A DNA stretch of 64,000 nucleotides, taken from assembly GCA_030544215.1 (NCBI GenBank), contig JARZZO010000002.1, positions 79,305,150 to 79,369,149 of the forward strand, in the 5' to 3' direction. The position numbers and the translations under genes were made by a program. The notes under the pieces are model-generated. The model saw nothing but the letters and a program-made list of their open reading frames with translations. It ran no database searches and was not told the origin of the DNA. Shown in pieces: positions 1-11,515 of the stretch. The stretch comes from Zantedeschia hybrid cultivar. Its lineage: Eukaryota; Streptophyta; Magnoliopsida; Alismatales; Araceae. The first letter of the stretch is position 1; every line of letters begins with the position of its first letter.

Positions 1-294
1 GTTCGAGGTCGTCACGGACCCCGATTTTAGCGCCGTCAGTGACGTTGGTCTCGTCTCAACAAGGCCCATCTAGTTTTAGCATACATTAGACCCGATTTGC
101 ATTGATTTGCGTGCCACTTCTGCACACATATCGAGGTCTTCCTTTGGGCTCCATTTCTTGCACCGATCGCGTCATTGGCTTCGTGTCAGCAAGACAGGCT
201 CAGCTCCATAGTGGTACTGCCCCTACGACGCCCTGTTCTGCGGACCACTGATTGATTCTATCATAATGGGAGTCTTAGGGTAATCTCTTGCAAC
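1..294. other. Upstream part of LTR-type element, no gene seen
   Basis: No open frame or known motif is visible here. It directly precedes the retropepsin-like ORF and probably belongs to the same retroelement remnant, since the ORF is followed by an LTR-like segment. That link is inference from adjacency only. Confidence 0.3.
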
Positions 295-942
295 ATGTCT
301 TCCATTTATTTTCATTTCGATGTGTTCTTGCCGAATCGAAAATGGACGACCTTGATATTAGATGAGAGAGTGAGTGATAATGTGATTTCTCAGTATATTG
401 TTGATTTACTGTTGAAGACGGACGAGATTTTTGTAAAGGGTGATAAAGCTTTTGTGGAGTTTTATCGGCGAGTTAAGGGTGTCACCACAGGACACTCCAC
501 TACTTATGTGGATGGAGCCTGGTGTACTATAAAACTATTAAGTTCTTCTATTTGCTTGGGTCAAGAGTGGTTATCAGAGCATCAAGCGACAGTGGATTAT
601 GATAGACGTCGATGCTTCCTCGTACACCCTCATCTTGATGGACGTGAGTTCACGTTTCCGGAATCGTCACTTTATTCTCCTAAGGTGATGGAAACACCAT
701 CAAAGGTACTTGATACAGTCTCCCCAGTTATAAAGGATGATCAATCAGAGGATGTATGTAAAGGCAGCGCATTGTTGTCAGCTGCTAGTGAGTTATTGGT
801 TGTAGATTCATGGGATCACAGTTTATTTGTGGATTCTGGGTTACACATGTTCGATGTTGTTTCTGATGATGATTTATTATGCGGTGGTGGGCATGACCTC
901 ATTTCTCTAGAGAGTTCAGATTCTCTGTTAGTTGTGGAATGA
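295..942 (+). CDS. Retropepsin-like ORF of a retroelement, catalytic motif altered
   Basis: An uninterrupted 215-residue frame. Its first ~130 residues follow the layout of plant retrotransposon aspartic proteases. LDERVSDNVIS sits where family members carry an LDSGA-type active site followed by S-x-N-F-I-S. Further on, CLGQEWLSEHQATVDYDRRR matches the usual LGMDWL...ATVDCRRK block before the C-terminal strand. Residues ~130-215 are acidic and serine-rich with no motif I recognise. The catalytic Asp seems present, but the following Ser/Thr-Gly is Glu-Arg, so activity is unlikely. The frame lies ~180 bp upstream of a candidate polypurine tract and 3' LTR, so it is most simply part of a non-autonomous or deleted Ty3-type element. 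Domestication is possible but unproven. Confidence 0.45.
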   Translation: MSSIYFHFDVFLPNRKWTTLILDERVSDNVISQYIVDLLLKTDEIFVKGDKAFVEFYRRVKGVTTGHSTTYVDGAWCTIKLLSSSICLGQEWLSEHQATVDYDRRRCFLVHPHLDGREFTFPESSLYSPKVMETPSKVLDTVSPVIKDDQSEDVCKGSALLSAASELLVVDSWDHSLFVDSGLHMFDVVSDDDLLCGGGHDLISLESSDSLLVVE

Positions 943-949
943 GGATCGG

Positions 950-1735
950 ATCTTACTGATTTGATATGGCAGACCTTCTGTGATTCACATACAACAGACT
1001 AGGTGGTGATTCTTGATTTGATTCTCTGCTTGAAGACTCCCACAGATGATCCAATCGTCCGCTTGTTTATACTGGCGCATTTCAAAACACGAGGACGAGT
1101 TTTTTCGAACTTGGAGAGATTGATGCAGGAAACGCTGCATGCTTGGAGCTCCCATGTATTTGCTTTATTAGGCCTCTTAATGGCCCACTATGTCTTTATT
1201 ATCTTCTAGGAATTATAGAAACATGAATAAGGGAAGTCTTAGAGTCATATAGGAATCTCTAGGGTCAGGGGTTACAAATCCACTCCCTATATATGTGTGC
1301 GTTTTTCAGAGGAAAATGAGATGAAGAATTTAAAGAAAAGAATATGAGTTGTTTTTGCTGAGCCGGTTCTCTGTGAGAGAGAGCCCAATACTCTCTTCCT
1401 TGGTGCGATGCCAAGGATCCCCTACTCCGGTGTGACTCCGGAGACCGCCCATCGGTGCGACGCCGATCAGTTCCCCCTCCTCTAAACCCCACTTTTTATC
1501 CCCCCCCCTGTCCCGCATCATCAGGGGATAAGAATTTCGAGTCTGTTATCCTTTCCAAGCTTTCTAATTGGGAAAGGGTTTTGTATTGAATCCAAAGGTT
1601 ATGTTGGTTTTGGGTGGTGCTTGTGGTCTTTTGGTGGTCCCTACCTTCTTGGTAGATCTATCTTGTGTTTTTTTTCTTTTTTCCATTCTTTTTGTACAGT
1701 TTTATTTTGCTTATCAATTAAAGTGACTTTCTGCA
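950..1735 (+). repeat. Candidate 3' LTR of the retroelement
   Basis: The segment before position 1121 (ACGAG...TTGGAGAGAT) resembles the stretch ending in a polypurine tract that precedes many plant Ty3-type LTRs. A plausible LTR then runs from TGATGCAGG at 1121 to ...CTTTCTGCA at 1735. It contains a TATA-like CTATATATG at about 1286, followed by a leader rich in CTCTC and TCCGG. The second LTR and most of the body are not in the window, so the boundaries are estimates. Confidence 0.35.
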
Positions 1736-3253
1736 GCCTTCCAAAAAAGGATTAAAGCGGCAAGATAGGATTCATTGACCCAACCCCAAATAAGTGGTAA
1801 GAGGCTGGATATCTTACATAGGATTGATGATAGTTCATTCGGGACATTAACCACCAATCCGGTTATGATAGTCATCTGGAGTACATCACATGACGAAAGA
1901 ATTGCCCCCTTGGCTATGTTCATCAACCTGATGGTGCTTATAATCTGGACCTTGTTGCTCATGCTTTAAAAAACAGACGGAGTCTGTCGTCGGATTAATA
2001 CTGGAGGATAAGAGACTATGTGTTGCACCGGTGATTGACATATTGATGTGCCAATGCATCAATGTTACTGAGAGAAGATTTAGTTTGAGCTCTAGAACTG
2101 ATGTGTTAGGGCAACTGTGAATTGTGATAGTTGTATAAGAACTTTTAAGTTGGTGTAACTTTTCTTTTGTCAATGCCAATAGCCCCTTAAGTAAGATGTG
2201 GGTAAGAAACTCTTGAAATCAGACGGTATAAACATCAGGACATGGATATCATGCAAGGATGACTTAGATGTGGTATTTAGATAGGAAGACTTGGTAGGAT
2301 ATCTTGTGATCAGAATGCTTCAGAGCCTTGAATGAATTCATGCTTAAATCAAATTTCAGGCTTGTCCACTATTTCAGCCCCTCTCATGAAATACATAGGA
2401 TTCAAAGGGCTTGTTCTTTACTTGAATTTTATGCATGGTGACATGCAGCAATGTGTTTTAAAAAAAGGTGATTGATGAGAGGAATTGGGCACGCTGTCCT
2501 GTCACTTGGTTAGCTAGAACATTCATCTTATGAAGCATAATGTGCAATTGTGCATTGAACCAGCTGAAATAGTTGATCTCAGATAGTCAAAAAACTAAGG
2601 GGCTCAAATCCACTCTGAACTATGAGAATAACTGACTAAGCCGTGCCTTAGGGGTTGCTACACGGGATGGCCAAGCCCTGAATTTGACAGATCGGCCAGA
2701 GGAGTACTCCGGGAAATTCACCAGGATTTTGGAATTTATTGACATTATCCAAAAAGGGTACTGTTAATAATCCCATTGGTATTGAAACCAGTAAAGGAAC
2801 GGCCAACCCCTGCCTTTTCCCGACAATAGTCAAAGTTATTGTTGGCATCTAAAAAACCTCCCCATTACAATCAAAAGAGAACAAAATAAAAAGGGGAAAA
2901 TTGAAAGGTATCATGTGCATAAATACTGACGTGATAATTTGCTAGCCCATGTTAATGATTTTGAGGCAAAACCGTACTTCAAAATGCTATGTTTGCATGG
3001 AAGAAGTATACTGATTATTGGAACCTGGAGATGGTGAATGTCTAGATAGAAGAGAAATGTGGATGCTGAAATTATTACCCAAACTGAAATAATACAGTGT
3101 TTTTAGTCTGCCACTGATTAAGATTGGTATTTGGTCATCTGTGTGAAAACTGAAAACTTTCAAGCAGGGCTAGGACGCATACTATGTTGTCTGATGTCTT
3201 ACAGTTTTATTGGTTTTCAAACTGTACGATGTACTAAAATGTATTCATAAGCT
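1736..3253. other. No gene seen; presumed intron of the bZIP gene
   Basis: AT-rich sequence with only short shadow frames. I looked for the proline-rich N-terminal exons expected before a GBF-type basic region and did not find them. The stretch is probably intronic sequence of the bZIP gene. Confidence 0.4.
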
Positions 3254-3648
3254 GTTTTTTTTTTTTTGCATATATACCCCTCAAATACACCGTATTTCTA
3301 TGTATACCCCCAACTCTCACATAGTATCATGAATACCCCTGAAATCTTCAAAACGTTGCATTTATACCCCTCCCATCAAACTTAGGTGAATTTGAACGAA
3401 ATATGTCACAAGTATTGCATAAATCATGACATCATCGGAGGGGTTGGGGTATATCATGCAAGATTCTAGTGAATTGAGGGGTATATATGCAAAATAGTAG
3501 TGAATTTAAGGGTATTTATGAAAAATCATTAGATTGAGTGGTAGAAGTGTAACTTCCTAAAGATTTCAAGGGTATTGATGCTAATACGTGAGAGTTGAGG
3601 GTATACATACAAATACGGTGTATTTGAGGGGTATATATGCAAAAAACC
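3254..3648. mobile_element. MITE with long terminal inverted repeats
   Basis: The left arm from ~3267 (TGCATATATACCCCTCAAAT...) and the right arm ending at ~3640 (...GAGGGGTATATATGCA) are exact inverted complements for about 31 bp. The match continues imperfectly for another ~25 bp. The interior repeats the theme 'TACCCC' and its complement. It lies in the presumed bZIP intron, ~250 bp before the basic-region exon, and has no coding capacity. A degenerate relative is at 7390-7765. Superfamily not assigned because no clean target duplication is visible. Confidence 0.7.
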
Positions 3649-3899
3649 CTTTTTGTTTCTTCATCACGCTGAGTACGAATTATTTGTCTTGATGAACAAG
3701 GTTTAAGCAGGCCTTTGTATCCTTATATACATTGTACAATGGTTCACAGTTTTGGTTGACTTTCAAACTTGTTTTGAGGGACTAGGCAATCTTCATGTGC
3801 TGTTTTGTGTTCCTATTGATGGTAGGAATTTTGAGAATTTCACTTGCCCTTTTTGTGATTGCTGATACTTCTGATGCATACTTAATTTATCCAACTCAG

Positions 3900-4716
3900 G
3901 ATGAAAGAGAACTTAAAAGGCAGAGAAGGAAGCAATCAAATAGGGAATCAGCTCGTCGATCTAGGTTACGTAAACAGGTATTTTTTTGTACCCATATTTG
4001 TTATGAGATTGAGGCAGCATGGACTGTACAAGTTTTTATTTCCTTTACAAGGGAAGGTGGCCCAGTTGTCTTGAGGCTCGGTCCCTAACCCTTTCCCCTT
4101 TTCCTTCCGTGGTCCCATTATGCTTTCATGTCAAGTGTTTCATGCGGACTTTGTCCTCCATCAGTTTGGCACATTGTCAAGGGCATTTGAATGCTTGGCC
4201 TTGTGTAATTGTACATTGGTGTGGCCATATGCTATAGGTATCTTGGATTTCTTGGCCAGGAGCAAGAGAAATTCTCGTGTCCCTCAAAACCTAAGCTTAA
4301 GTCTCCTTAGGATAGCTTTTGACTTTTGAGTTATGATTAATTGGTGTGAGCTTCAGGCAGAATATGAAGAATTAGCTCAGCGTGCTGAGTCTTTGAAAGA
4401 AGAAAATGCGGTTCTTCGAACAGAAGCAAGCCGCATACGCAAGGAGTACGAGCAACTTCTTGCTCAAAACGACTCTCTAAAGGTAATCTTTTCTGTATAT
4501 TGAATATAGCTGTAAGTAGTTGCTTAGTTGTAAATGCCAGTGGAATAATTGCATAATCATGTGGTGTTTCAGGAGAAACTTGGGGAGATGCCCAAAGGAA
4601 CTGCGGATTCCAGGCCTGACAGGAATGGCCAACATTTTAGTGGTGATGATCGGCAACGGCACTCGGATTCTGATGCACAAGCAGCTCAGAAAGATCCTGC
4701 GCAGAGTGTTCTTTAA
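3900..4716 (+). CDS. G-box-binding bZIP transcription factor, 3' coding exons (partial)
   Basis: Three exons are readable: 3900-3977, 4357-4482 and 4573-4716 (stop TAA). Each is bounded by AG/GT and all are in phase 0, giving the last 115 residues. Exon 1 encodes the basic region, with NRESARRSRLRKQ containing the invariant N-x7-R contact residues. Exon 2 encodes the leucine zipper, with heptad leucines in EELAQRAESLKEEN and onward. Exon 3 is a short hydrophilic tail. The ELKRQRRKQSNRESARRSRL block and the KEYEQLLAQNDSLKEKLGE end are typical of plant group G bZIPs (GBF1/bZIP16/bZIP68), nuclear factors that bind CACGTG boxes as dimers. The proline-rich N-terminal half is missing here and should lie upstream, beyond the retroelement at 1-1735. 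Confidence 0.88.
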
Positions 4717-6387
4717 GATTATTTCAGAGTTTCTTTTCCTGGAGAACCTTGACTAAATGCTCAGCTTATCAGTATAGCTCATTACGTGAATTGTTAAGAA
4801 ATAGGATTCATTTATGTTGGACGGTTGCTGGGTAGAAGTGTTGTCAATGCTGACCACTCTAGGCATGTATTCACAACATGCTGATGTCTTGACTGATCTT
4901 TTTAACAGTCAAGACTCAGCAGAAAATGTAGCGTGGATCTCAGTCTTACCCTTGCTGTTTTGAGGGTTGTGACTTTGCATCTTACTCTGTATGACATAAG
5001 ATTGATGCAAATGTATAAGTAGTCAGTCACTGACTGTGCTGTAATAGAAGGTCCGTATAGTTGAAGACCCCTTTAGTCTGTTTTATATACTGGTGATAAT
5101 GATATTGTTGTTGGCGTGCTGCAGTATTCTTTCTTAATGACCAATGCTTGTGAACTTGCATGCATGTAGCTAAAGAATATTGTAACTGAAAAACATCAGT
5201 TAATGTCCTACTAGCTTGCCACAGCAAATGTCATTGCTAATGGCTTTGAGGCCCTCCGTAGCTATAACATGGTTTATCACCAGTTCCCATACTTTGTTAA
5301 GGAATCTATTTCAGCTCAGAGTAGTGTGGCCATCAATTTTTTTGCAGTTGTGAACATTTTTTTTAATGTATTCATTTCTTCAGATATTTAGACATAAGTG
5401 GTGATATTGGAATGTTTCATCAAGGTCTTGATTAACGTGATCTTCCACTTGCTGTCCATGTGAGGATGTAAGACAGGCACAGTTGAGTTGATAACAGAAT
5501 GTGGCTGGATGGTGACACGCTGGGTCCCTTGTGAGAGATGCTACTTCATGGAGGCAACTGTTGTACTTGTGGCAATCGTCAGGTACTGGAAGTCTTTGAT
5601 ATTTACTCTCCTTTGTAGTCTGGTTTATGCATTTCCTGAAGATCACTTAGACGTGAATTATGGCTTTGTTTTTTGGGAATGGTTTGTAAAATATACAGGA
5701 AGAGCAGCGTGATTTTCTAGATGGCATGCAAGTTGCAAAAGGAACTTGAAATCTTCTACAAGATGAAGCTTCAATCGAGGACTTCAAGCTTGAACATAGC
5801 AGTTTGTAGTAATGTGAAAGTTGTAAAATAAATAACATATAATGGCCAATCATCAATTGTGTAGAGAAAAGGGAGAGCCTGATTTCTGGTTCTGCCCCAT
5901 TTCCCACCGGTGACGGCAACGTGGTATTGTGTGTTTCAGAATGGTTTTATTAGTCTCAGGTGCTCCGGTTGCTGGTGCTCCATTTATCCCATGGCACCTG
6001 ATTGATTATCCTGAACCACATGTTTAGGGGAAGAAACGTGATTAAAACTTACTGTGCCAGTGGTAGCCGCCCTGAGCATGCATTTGATTGGAATCATCAT
6101 CCCATTTAATTTCTTTAGGTTGTCAAAAAGCATCTGTCAAGAGATTGAGTGCTTGTGCCCCTAGAACTGAACTGATACCTGTTACAGGAGAGCACCATGA
6201 CACTTGGAAATTGGTGTTGCCTTGTAAATTGTCTTCATATTGATCTGCATCACAAAGGAGAAATAGTTGGGCTTTTGAATCATCTTTGACTACGGCAAGG
6301 TATTTCCTCCAGCTGAAGGTATGAGAAGACTGAGGTCGGTGTCATCAGACACAAGCGAGGGGTAAGACATATTTCCTAGCATGGAAT
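4717..6387. other. bZIP 3' UTR and intergenic DNA, no gene seen
   Basis: After the stop codon the sequence is AT-rich with only short shadow frames. The first few hundred bases presumably form the 3' UTR. No second gene or clear repeat is visible. Confidence 0.4.
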
Positions 6388-6543
6388 GGGATCTTCTGGA
6401 CCTCCGCCCTATGGACCCATGTGTGTCTCAAGACACGAGCGATGGGGTACAACCCATTATCATAGGTCAAATGATCCTTTCACTCTTCTCCTTATATGTC
6501 TTGGGGTTCACATGGGCCGAGAGGGGAAGGTCCAGAGGATCCT
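6388..6543. repeat. Short inverted repeat, MITE-like
   Basis: GGGATCTTCTGGACC at 6388 pairs with GGTCCAGAGGATCC ending at 6542. Pairing continues inward, with GACCCATGTG against CACATGGGCC. The ~155-bp unit could fold back completely. No target duplication is clear. Confidence 0.5.
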
Positions 6544-7389
6544 GTTTCTCCTATAACCCTTCTCTATTTATCTTCTGATTGCTGCAGCTTGTGTCTTGGA
6601 ACTGGTGATATAAACGTGGATAGCCGTTGTCAACCTGGCTGTCCTGTCATCGTGCAGTTTTTTAACATCTTAGCTGGAGACAAGCGGCTGTGCATTTGTT
6701 GAGAGTCTTATCTATTGGTGATTTCTTTTGTTCACCTTTTTAACATATAATTTTATGTGAGCTCACTGTCATTTGAAATGTAAGTTAAATGCCTATCGAT
6801 CTTGATATCCTTAGCACCCAGGTGACCTATGATTTTAAATGCTCTCTTACTTGATAGTCAGATTCTTAGCTAAAAGTTACATATGGCAGACGGGTGCATG
6901 GGTAGTTACCTCTTTGATTTGTAACTGGAAGGTCTTGGGTTAGTTCGGTTTGGTTTGTAACTTAAGGACCTGGATTTGGGACTAAGATCGTTACTATGTG
7001 GTTATTTCTCTTGAGGAAAAAAAAAGGACTCGGATGATGTCTTTGGTAATAGGAAAAACAGTGCCTGGGGCTTTGAACGCACTTCTTGGTGATGTTAAAT
7101 CTCCATTATATCATATGCCCATGTACTAGGCGGGGATGATGATACCCACAAACGACTCCTATATTATATGCCCATGTACCTAAAATCCATAGTTGTTATG
7201 TGCCCTTGTACTCTATATTATCATGTCCTTTTTAATGGGTAATATTATTTTGGTTATATCCCTTTGGTTTCAATACTATCAAAACCTTAAGAATTTGTCG
7301 TTGAAATCATAATTTAAGTGTAAAATATTATGCTTTAAAAGAATATATAAGATGATATGAAAAAATTTATGGTTCTCTCTCTCTCTCTC
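6544..7389. other. Intergenic, no gene seen
   Basis: AT-rich sequence without supported coding frames. A short A-run at 7017-7025 follows a region loosely reminiscent of a SINE, but this is too weak to call. Confidence 0.35.
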
Positions 7390-7765
7390 TTGAAAACTAA
7401 CGTATTTGTATTTATACTTCCAACTACACTATATTGTATGAAACCTCTTAAAATCTCAAAAATGCGGAGTCTATGTCCCTCCGTCAAAATGTTGTTAACT
7501 TTAGTCAAGTACATACCAAAAAGATTATAGATATTTAAATATATTTATTTCAAACTTTATTATAATTTTGCATATATGTTCGACTTTATCAGAATTTATA
7601 GAATCTTTCTAACATATTCGGTTGGAGTTAAACCTTATTTTGATGGAGGGATAGAGCCGCAATGTTTCTGAGGTTTTCAATAGTAGTTCATATAATATAT
7701 AAGAGTTGGGGGTATAAATGTAAATATGTTAGTTTTCTGAAGTGTATATACAAAAAACTCTTAAT
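7390..7765. mobile_element. Degenerate MITE related to the 3254-3648 element
   Basis: The left side (GAAAACTAACGTATTTGTAT then TTATACTTCCAACT) is the inverted complement of the right side (AGTTGGGGGTATAAATG then TAAATATGTTAGTTTTC). The 'tatacccccaact' theme and the central 'ccctcc(g)tcaaa' block match the element at 3254-3648. This appears to be an older, more diverged family member. Confidence 0.6.
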
Positions 7766-8015
7766 TGTTCTCATAAGCATCGTAAGAAAAAGGAAATTGT
7801 TGTTCCAACGAGAGCTATTCTCTGACACCGAGTGCTGAAAAATATCCCCACCACCAACGTGGGAAGCTGCTCTAATCTTTAACCTATATACTTGAAGCGA
7901 CAGTTTTCGTCCGGGCCATACTCCTGTCCGGTTTCGTTCAGTCCATACGCCGTCCAATTCAAGTTTTCGTATGAGGCCTGGTCTTTGGACTCTGGTACAT
8001 ACTGTTTCCGTCCAC

Positions 8016-8623
8016 TAGGGGTTCATTATTTGGTTTAAATTGAAAAATCAAATTGAACCGACCAATTCGGTTTGAACTTTTGAAAATTTTGGTTTGATTT
8101 GAAATCAAACCGAATTAGGAAATTTGGTTTGATTTGATTTCTCTTGTTTATAAATCAAACCAATCTGAATAAATTGAATTATGTTAAAAATATGTAATAT
8201 AAGTATTAAATTCTTAAATTAAGTGTGAGTTTATGTCAATTATAAGATGTAGAATTTTAAATTATTTTTAAATAATATTTTTTAGATCATCATCTTGTAC
8301 AAAAAAGATGTTGAGTCTTTAATAAAATATGATGTTTAATTATAACAGTCCATTTCGAGACTTAAATCTGCAAATAATTTTCAAATAATATTATTTCAAT
8401 AATCATTTTTAGAAAGTAATGTTGAAGTGAATTATTTAACTATAGTGGTCCATTATAAGGCCCAAACTGCGAATCAAACCGAATTATTTCGGTTTGATTT
8501 AGTTCGATTTTAAATTATTACGGTTTGATTTGGTTCGATTTAACTCTCTACTTCGATTTGATTTGATTTCTAAAATTTTACCTTTAAATCAAACTAAACT
8601 AAACCAAACCGTGAACACCCCTA
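8016..8623. mobile_element. hAT-type MITE with perfect 8-bp target duplication
   Basis: The ends are TAGGGGTTCA and TGAACACCCCTA. They are flanked by the exact 8-bp direct repeat CCGTCCAC at 8008-8015 and 8624-8631. An 8-bp duplication plus TAGGG ends identifies the hAT superfamily. The interior is AT-rich, with many diverged copies of GGTTTGATTT/AAATCAAACC in both orientations near the ends, and no coding frame. It is the same type as the element at 29320-29754. Confidence 0.88.
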
Positions 8624-8631
8624 CCGTCCAC

Positions 8632-10329
8632 TTTACTATCAGATTTAATTTAATTTCTGTCCACTCCATGTCCTCTTCAGGTCGCGGTCCCAAACCCGTC
8701 TTCTTCATCACAACTCTTCCCTCTGTTTCCTTCTCCCTTCTGCCTCTCCTACTAAATAGCCTCCTCGCCTTCACCCCCTCCACCGTGCATCCACCAAATT
8801 GATCTCCGGCATGTCTTGGTATGGCCAGTCCTCCCCCCTTAATCTTTGGTCACTCGAAATCAAGTTACATGGTAATTAATGCGTCAATCTACTTCGTCCT
8901 TGAGTTGTATATCAATTATCATATCATGAGGTTCATGTTGACATGAATATTATGTATATTTCCTTTTTTGCTGTCATTTTAAAAGACATAAATCTACTCT
9001 CTTGCATATTCAACGTCGCTCCCTATCATATAATCATATTTTTGGAAGTCATGGCATGAAAGGCAATTTTCTGCTGTTCAAATTTGCCCATGATTATGCA
9101 ACACCTATATGGTCATTGTTTTCCACTCTGCCCAATCATCAGCCTGAAATAGCCAGTAGAGAGGGTTGCACTTTGAAGCTTCTTCTTAGGAGTTGGTATG
9201 TCATTTGTGTTCGTTTGAGATGACCATAATGGATATTGTTTTGGGAAAGGAGAGTGCTATAGCCGTTTCTAGAATTCAGAAAATTTTGGGAAGCAAAAGT
9301 GACTGCTACAAAGAAAAAGGTTCACAATTGGTACATGCAGGGGGATGGAATATCCATAGAGCTTGATTAGGACAGTTATACAATGTTATGCTTAACTAGT
9401 TTTGTTAATAGTAATCTTCTAATAATTCATAAAGGTGTGTATGAGGAATAATGTCATCTAACGTGAATTATGGCAGAATGTTAATTTCCATCAGTGATTA
9501 TAGGAACTTTCTTTATGGAATCGCACTCAAGGGTGTTTACTATTTAGAGTAATTTCCATTTTTCTTATTTTTAAGAGAAATGCAGATTTGTCAATTGATT
9601 TTAAGAAGTGTCTGATGTTGGTGAGGAATCTGAATTAGCATGGACAAATATGATTCAGCAAAACCATCTGCAGGGGAACAAACAGTAGCAAGACAAATTT
9701 CACAGGTAGAAACATGCCGCAGCATGTAGAGGAGAAACATTTTCTACAGACAATTCGTTTTAAGGGTGTTGGAAAAGGAATTGATTGAAATTCTTGGTCC
9801 AGATTTTTGGTAAATCATGTCAGCGGGTCGTCCACTAACTATGGAATTTCTGGTTTTGATCCAAATCGAATGTGTGCAATTTCATTTGAATTCTTGACCT
9901 TGAGATTTTGGTAAATCATTTTAGTGGGTCCTCCATTGAGTTTGGGGGAATCTTTTGTGGCACATATTGAAGGTTCTTGAGACCAGTAATGTGAAGATCA
10001 TCCCAGAGCAACATATTATAAAGGATGGACAAAAAAAAAACAGCTACTTCTCCTCTATAATTTTGCAATGTACACTTTGAGCAAGCACAGATAAAAGAAC
10101 ATAAGAACTTATACGTGTTGTTGACATTTGCAAGGCCATGTCTCCAGTGCAATCTTAAAGAGTGGCAGGAATAGAAGGATAAGCCATGGAGAGCAATCAC
10201 TCGTATTCTTGGTTGGAGTGACAAATTCGTAATTTGCCAGCTACATTTTGCTGTGCCCCTGTTACTTATCTATACTTAAACCTTTTTCTTTATACTTCAA
10301 AGCTTTTTCTTTTTCCATATATCTGTGAT
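8632..10329. other. Intergenic, no gene supported
   Basis: A pyrimidine-rich stretch at 8680-8810 resembles a 5' leader but is not followed by a recognisable coding exon. A ~60-bp imperfect direct repeat (TTGGTAAATCAT...GGGTC) occurs at 9784-9840 and 9888-9945. Nothing else is visible. Confidence 0.35.
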
Positions 10330-11137
10330 AAGGCACACTCTTTTTTTTTTGGTTACAACTTAAGCTCCACAGGAGCTACCATAAAAAAATGATACTAAGA
10401 AAACACTACATCTTCCTTTTTCTGCTTTAACAGTTCCTCTAGGAAATCCTCCCTCCATCTGCATTCATGCAGATTTTTCCTCTCCTCCAAAGCCAGCCAG
10501 TGCGCCATCCCATTAGAGTTCCTGCTTTGATGACAGAACTTGATCTCACCTATCATCTGTTTTAAATTCCTAATTATATCTTGTATCCAGCATCTATATC
10601 TGTCAGGAGACACTGTAACCCCATTGACCCAGCCTGTCAGTCTCCAATCCTAACATATATCGATTTTGGACAGTTGAAATTCTTGGCTTTTGATCTTTGC
10701 AAACTCAAAAATCTGTTTCACCTTGACTTGTTTTTTTCCCATGAAGATAGATCTCTTCGTTTCTGCCTTTCCACCACTCCCATAGGCCATAGCTCCCAAG
10801 CTAGTTACATACAAATTTTTTGCTGTTCTACTTCTCCACTGTCCACACTCTTGCTTCAACCCACAGAGCATTTAAACTGCTGGGTATGACTGGCTATTTC
10901 CACCCATCATCTACAAATCTCCCAGAATCCCTCAGCACCATGGCATTTGAAGAACAAATGGTCCACTGATTTTGCCTCCATCTTGCATCTATCACAACAC
11001 TCGTCCTCCCTAACTCCTCTTCTATAGAGCATCTATTTTGTTTGCGGGCAATTGCTTGCTAACGTCCACAAGAACATCTTGATATGGTAGGTTCAGCTGA
11101 CCATTTCCATATTGTCTCCCGTTCCCTGTCTGCCTCT
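10330..11137 (-). pseudogene. LINE remnant: zf-RVT and RNase H-like end of reverse transcriptase ORF
   Basis: On the minus strand, frames at 10,395-11,100 read in order FLWTLASN, CCDRCKMEAKSVDHLFFKC (the Cys/His zinc-binding 'zf-RVT' block) and, nearer the 3' end, IKFCHQSRNSNGMAHWLA (the end of the RNase H-like domain). Stops and frame changes break the coding. The T-run at 10342-10350 on the plus strand fits a poly(A) tail on the minus strand. This is the truncated 3' end of a plant L1-type LINE. A SINE-like insertion follows its upstream edge. Confidence 0.75.
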
Positions 11138-11367
11138 TTTTTGGGGGCAGTGGTGCAATGGCTTGGGGACAACGTGGAGGGGAACCTATCTAAGGGGATC
11201 GTGGGTGCAAGTCTCGGCATTCCGTCGGATTAGAAACGGGGGAGGGATGTAATCCCCGCGGGAAACATCAGGAGGGTCTCTAACCTGGGTCCCCCCGCCA
11301 AATGGCAGGGAGAGGCGTTTACTATTTGGTGGGGGGACGGCGTCCACCGCACTACCAACGAATGGAT
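11138..11367 (+). mobile_element. SINE-like insertion with ~17-bp target duplication
   Basis: The ~230-bp segment is flanked by GTTCCCTGTCTGCCTCT (11121-11137) and GTTCCCTGTCTGCTTCT (11368-11384), which differ at one base. Near its 5' end GTGGTGCAATGGCTTGGG resembles an internal pol III A box. About 55 bp on, GGGTGCAAGTCTCGG resembles a B box, the spacing of a tRNA-derived SINE. The insertion interrupts or borders the LINE remnant. Assignment rests on these boxes and the duplication; no family name is given. Confidence 0.6.
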
Positions 11368-11515
11368 GTTCCCTGTCTGCTTCTCCTTGTGATAAAGCAT
11401 AATCAAATAATAAGAATGAATGACTATTTGGCAGCTGATCAAGCTATATAAAATGATGATTCATTGAATTCTTTTTTCTTTTTTATTGCAGTTCACTATT
11501 GGCATGGATGATACG

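Noticed and set aside
6885..7025. Possible SINE ending in a short A-run
   Set aside because: The B-box-like word is poor and no flanking duplication could be found.
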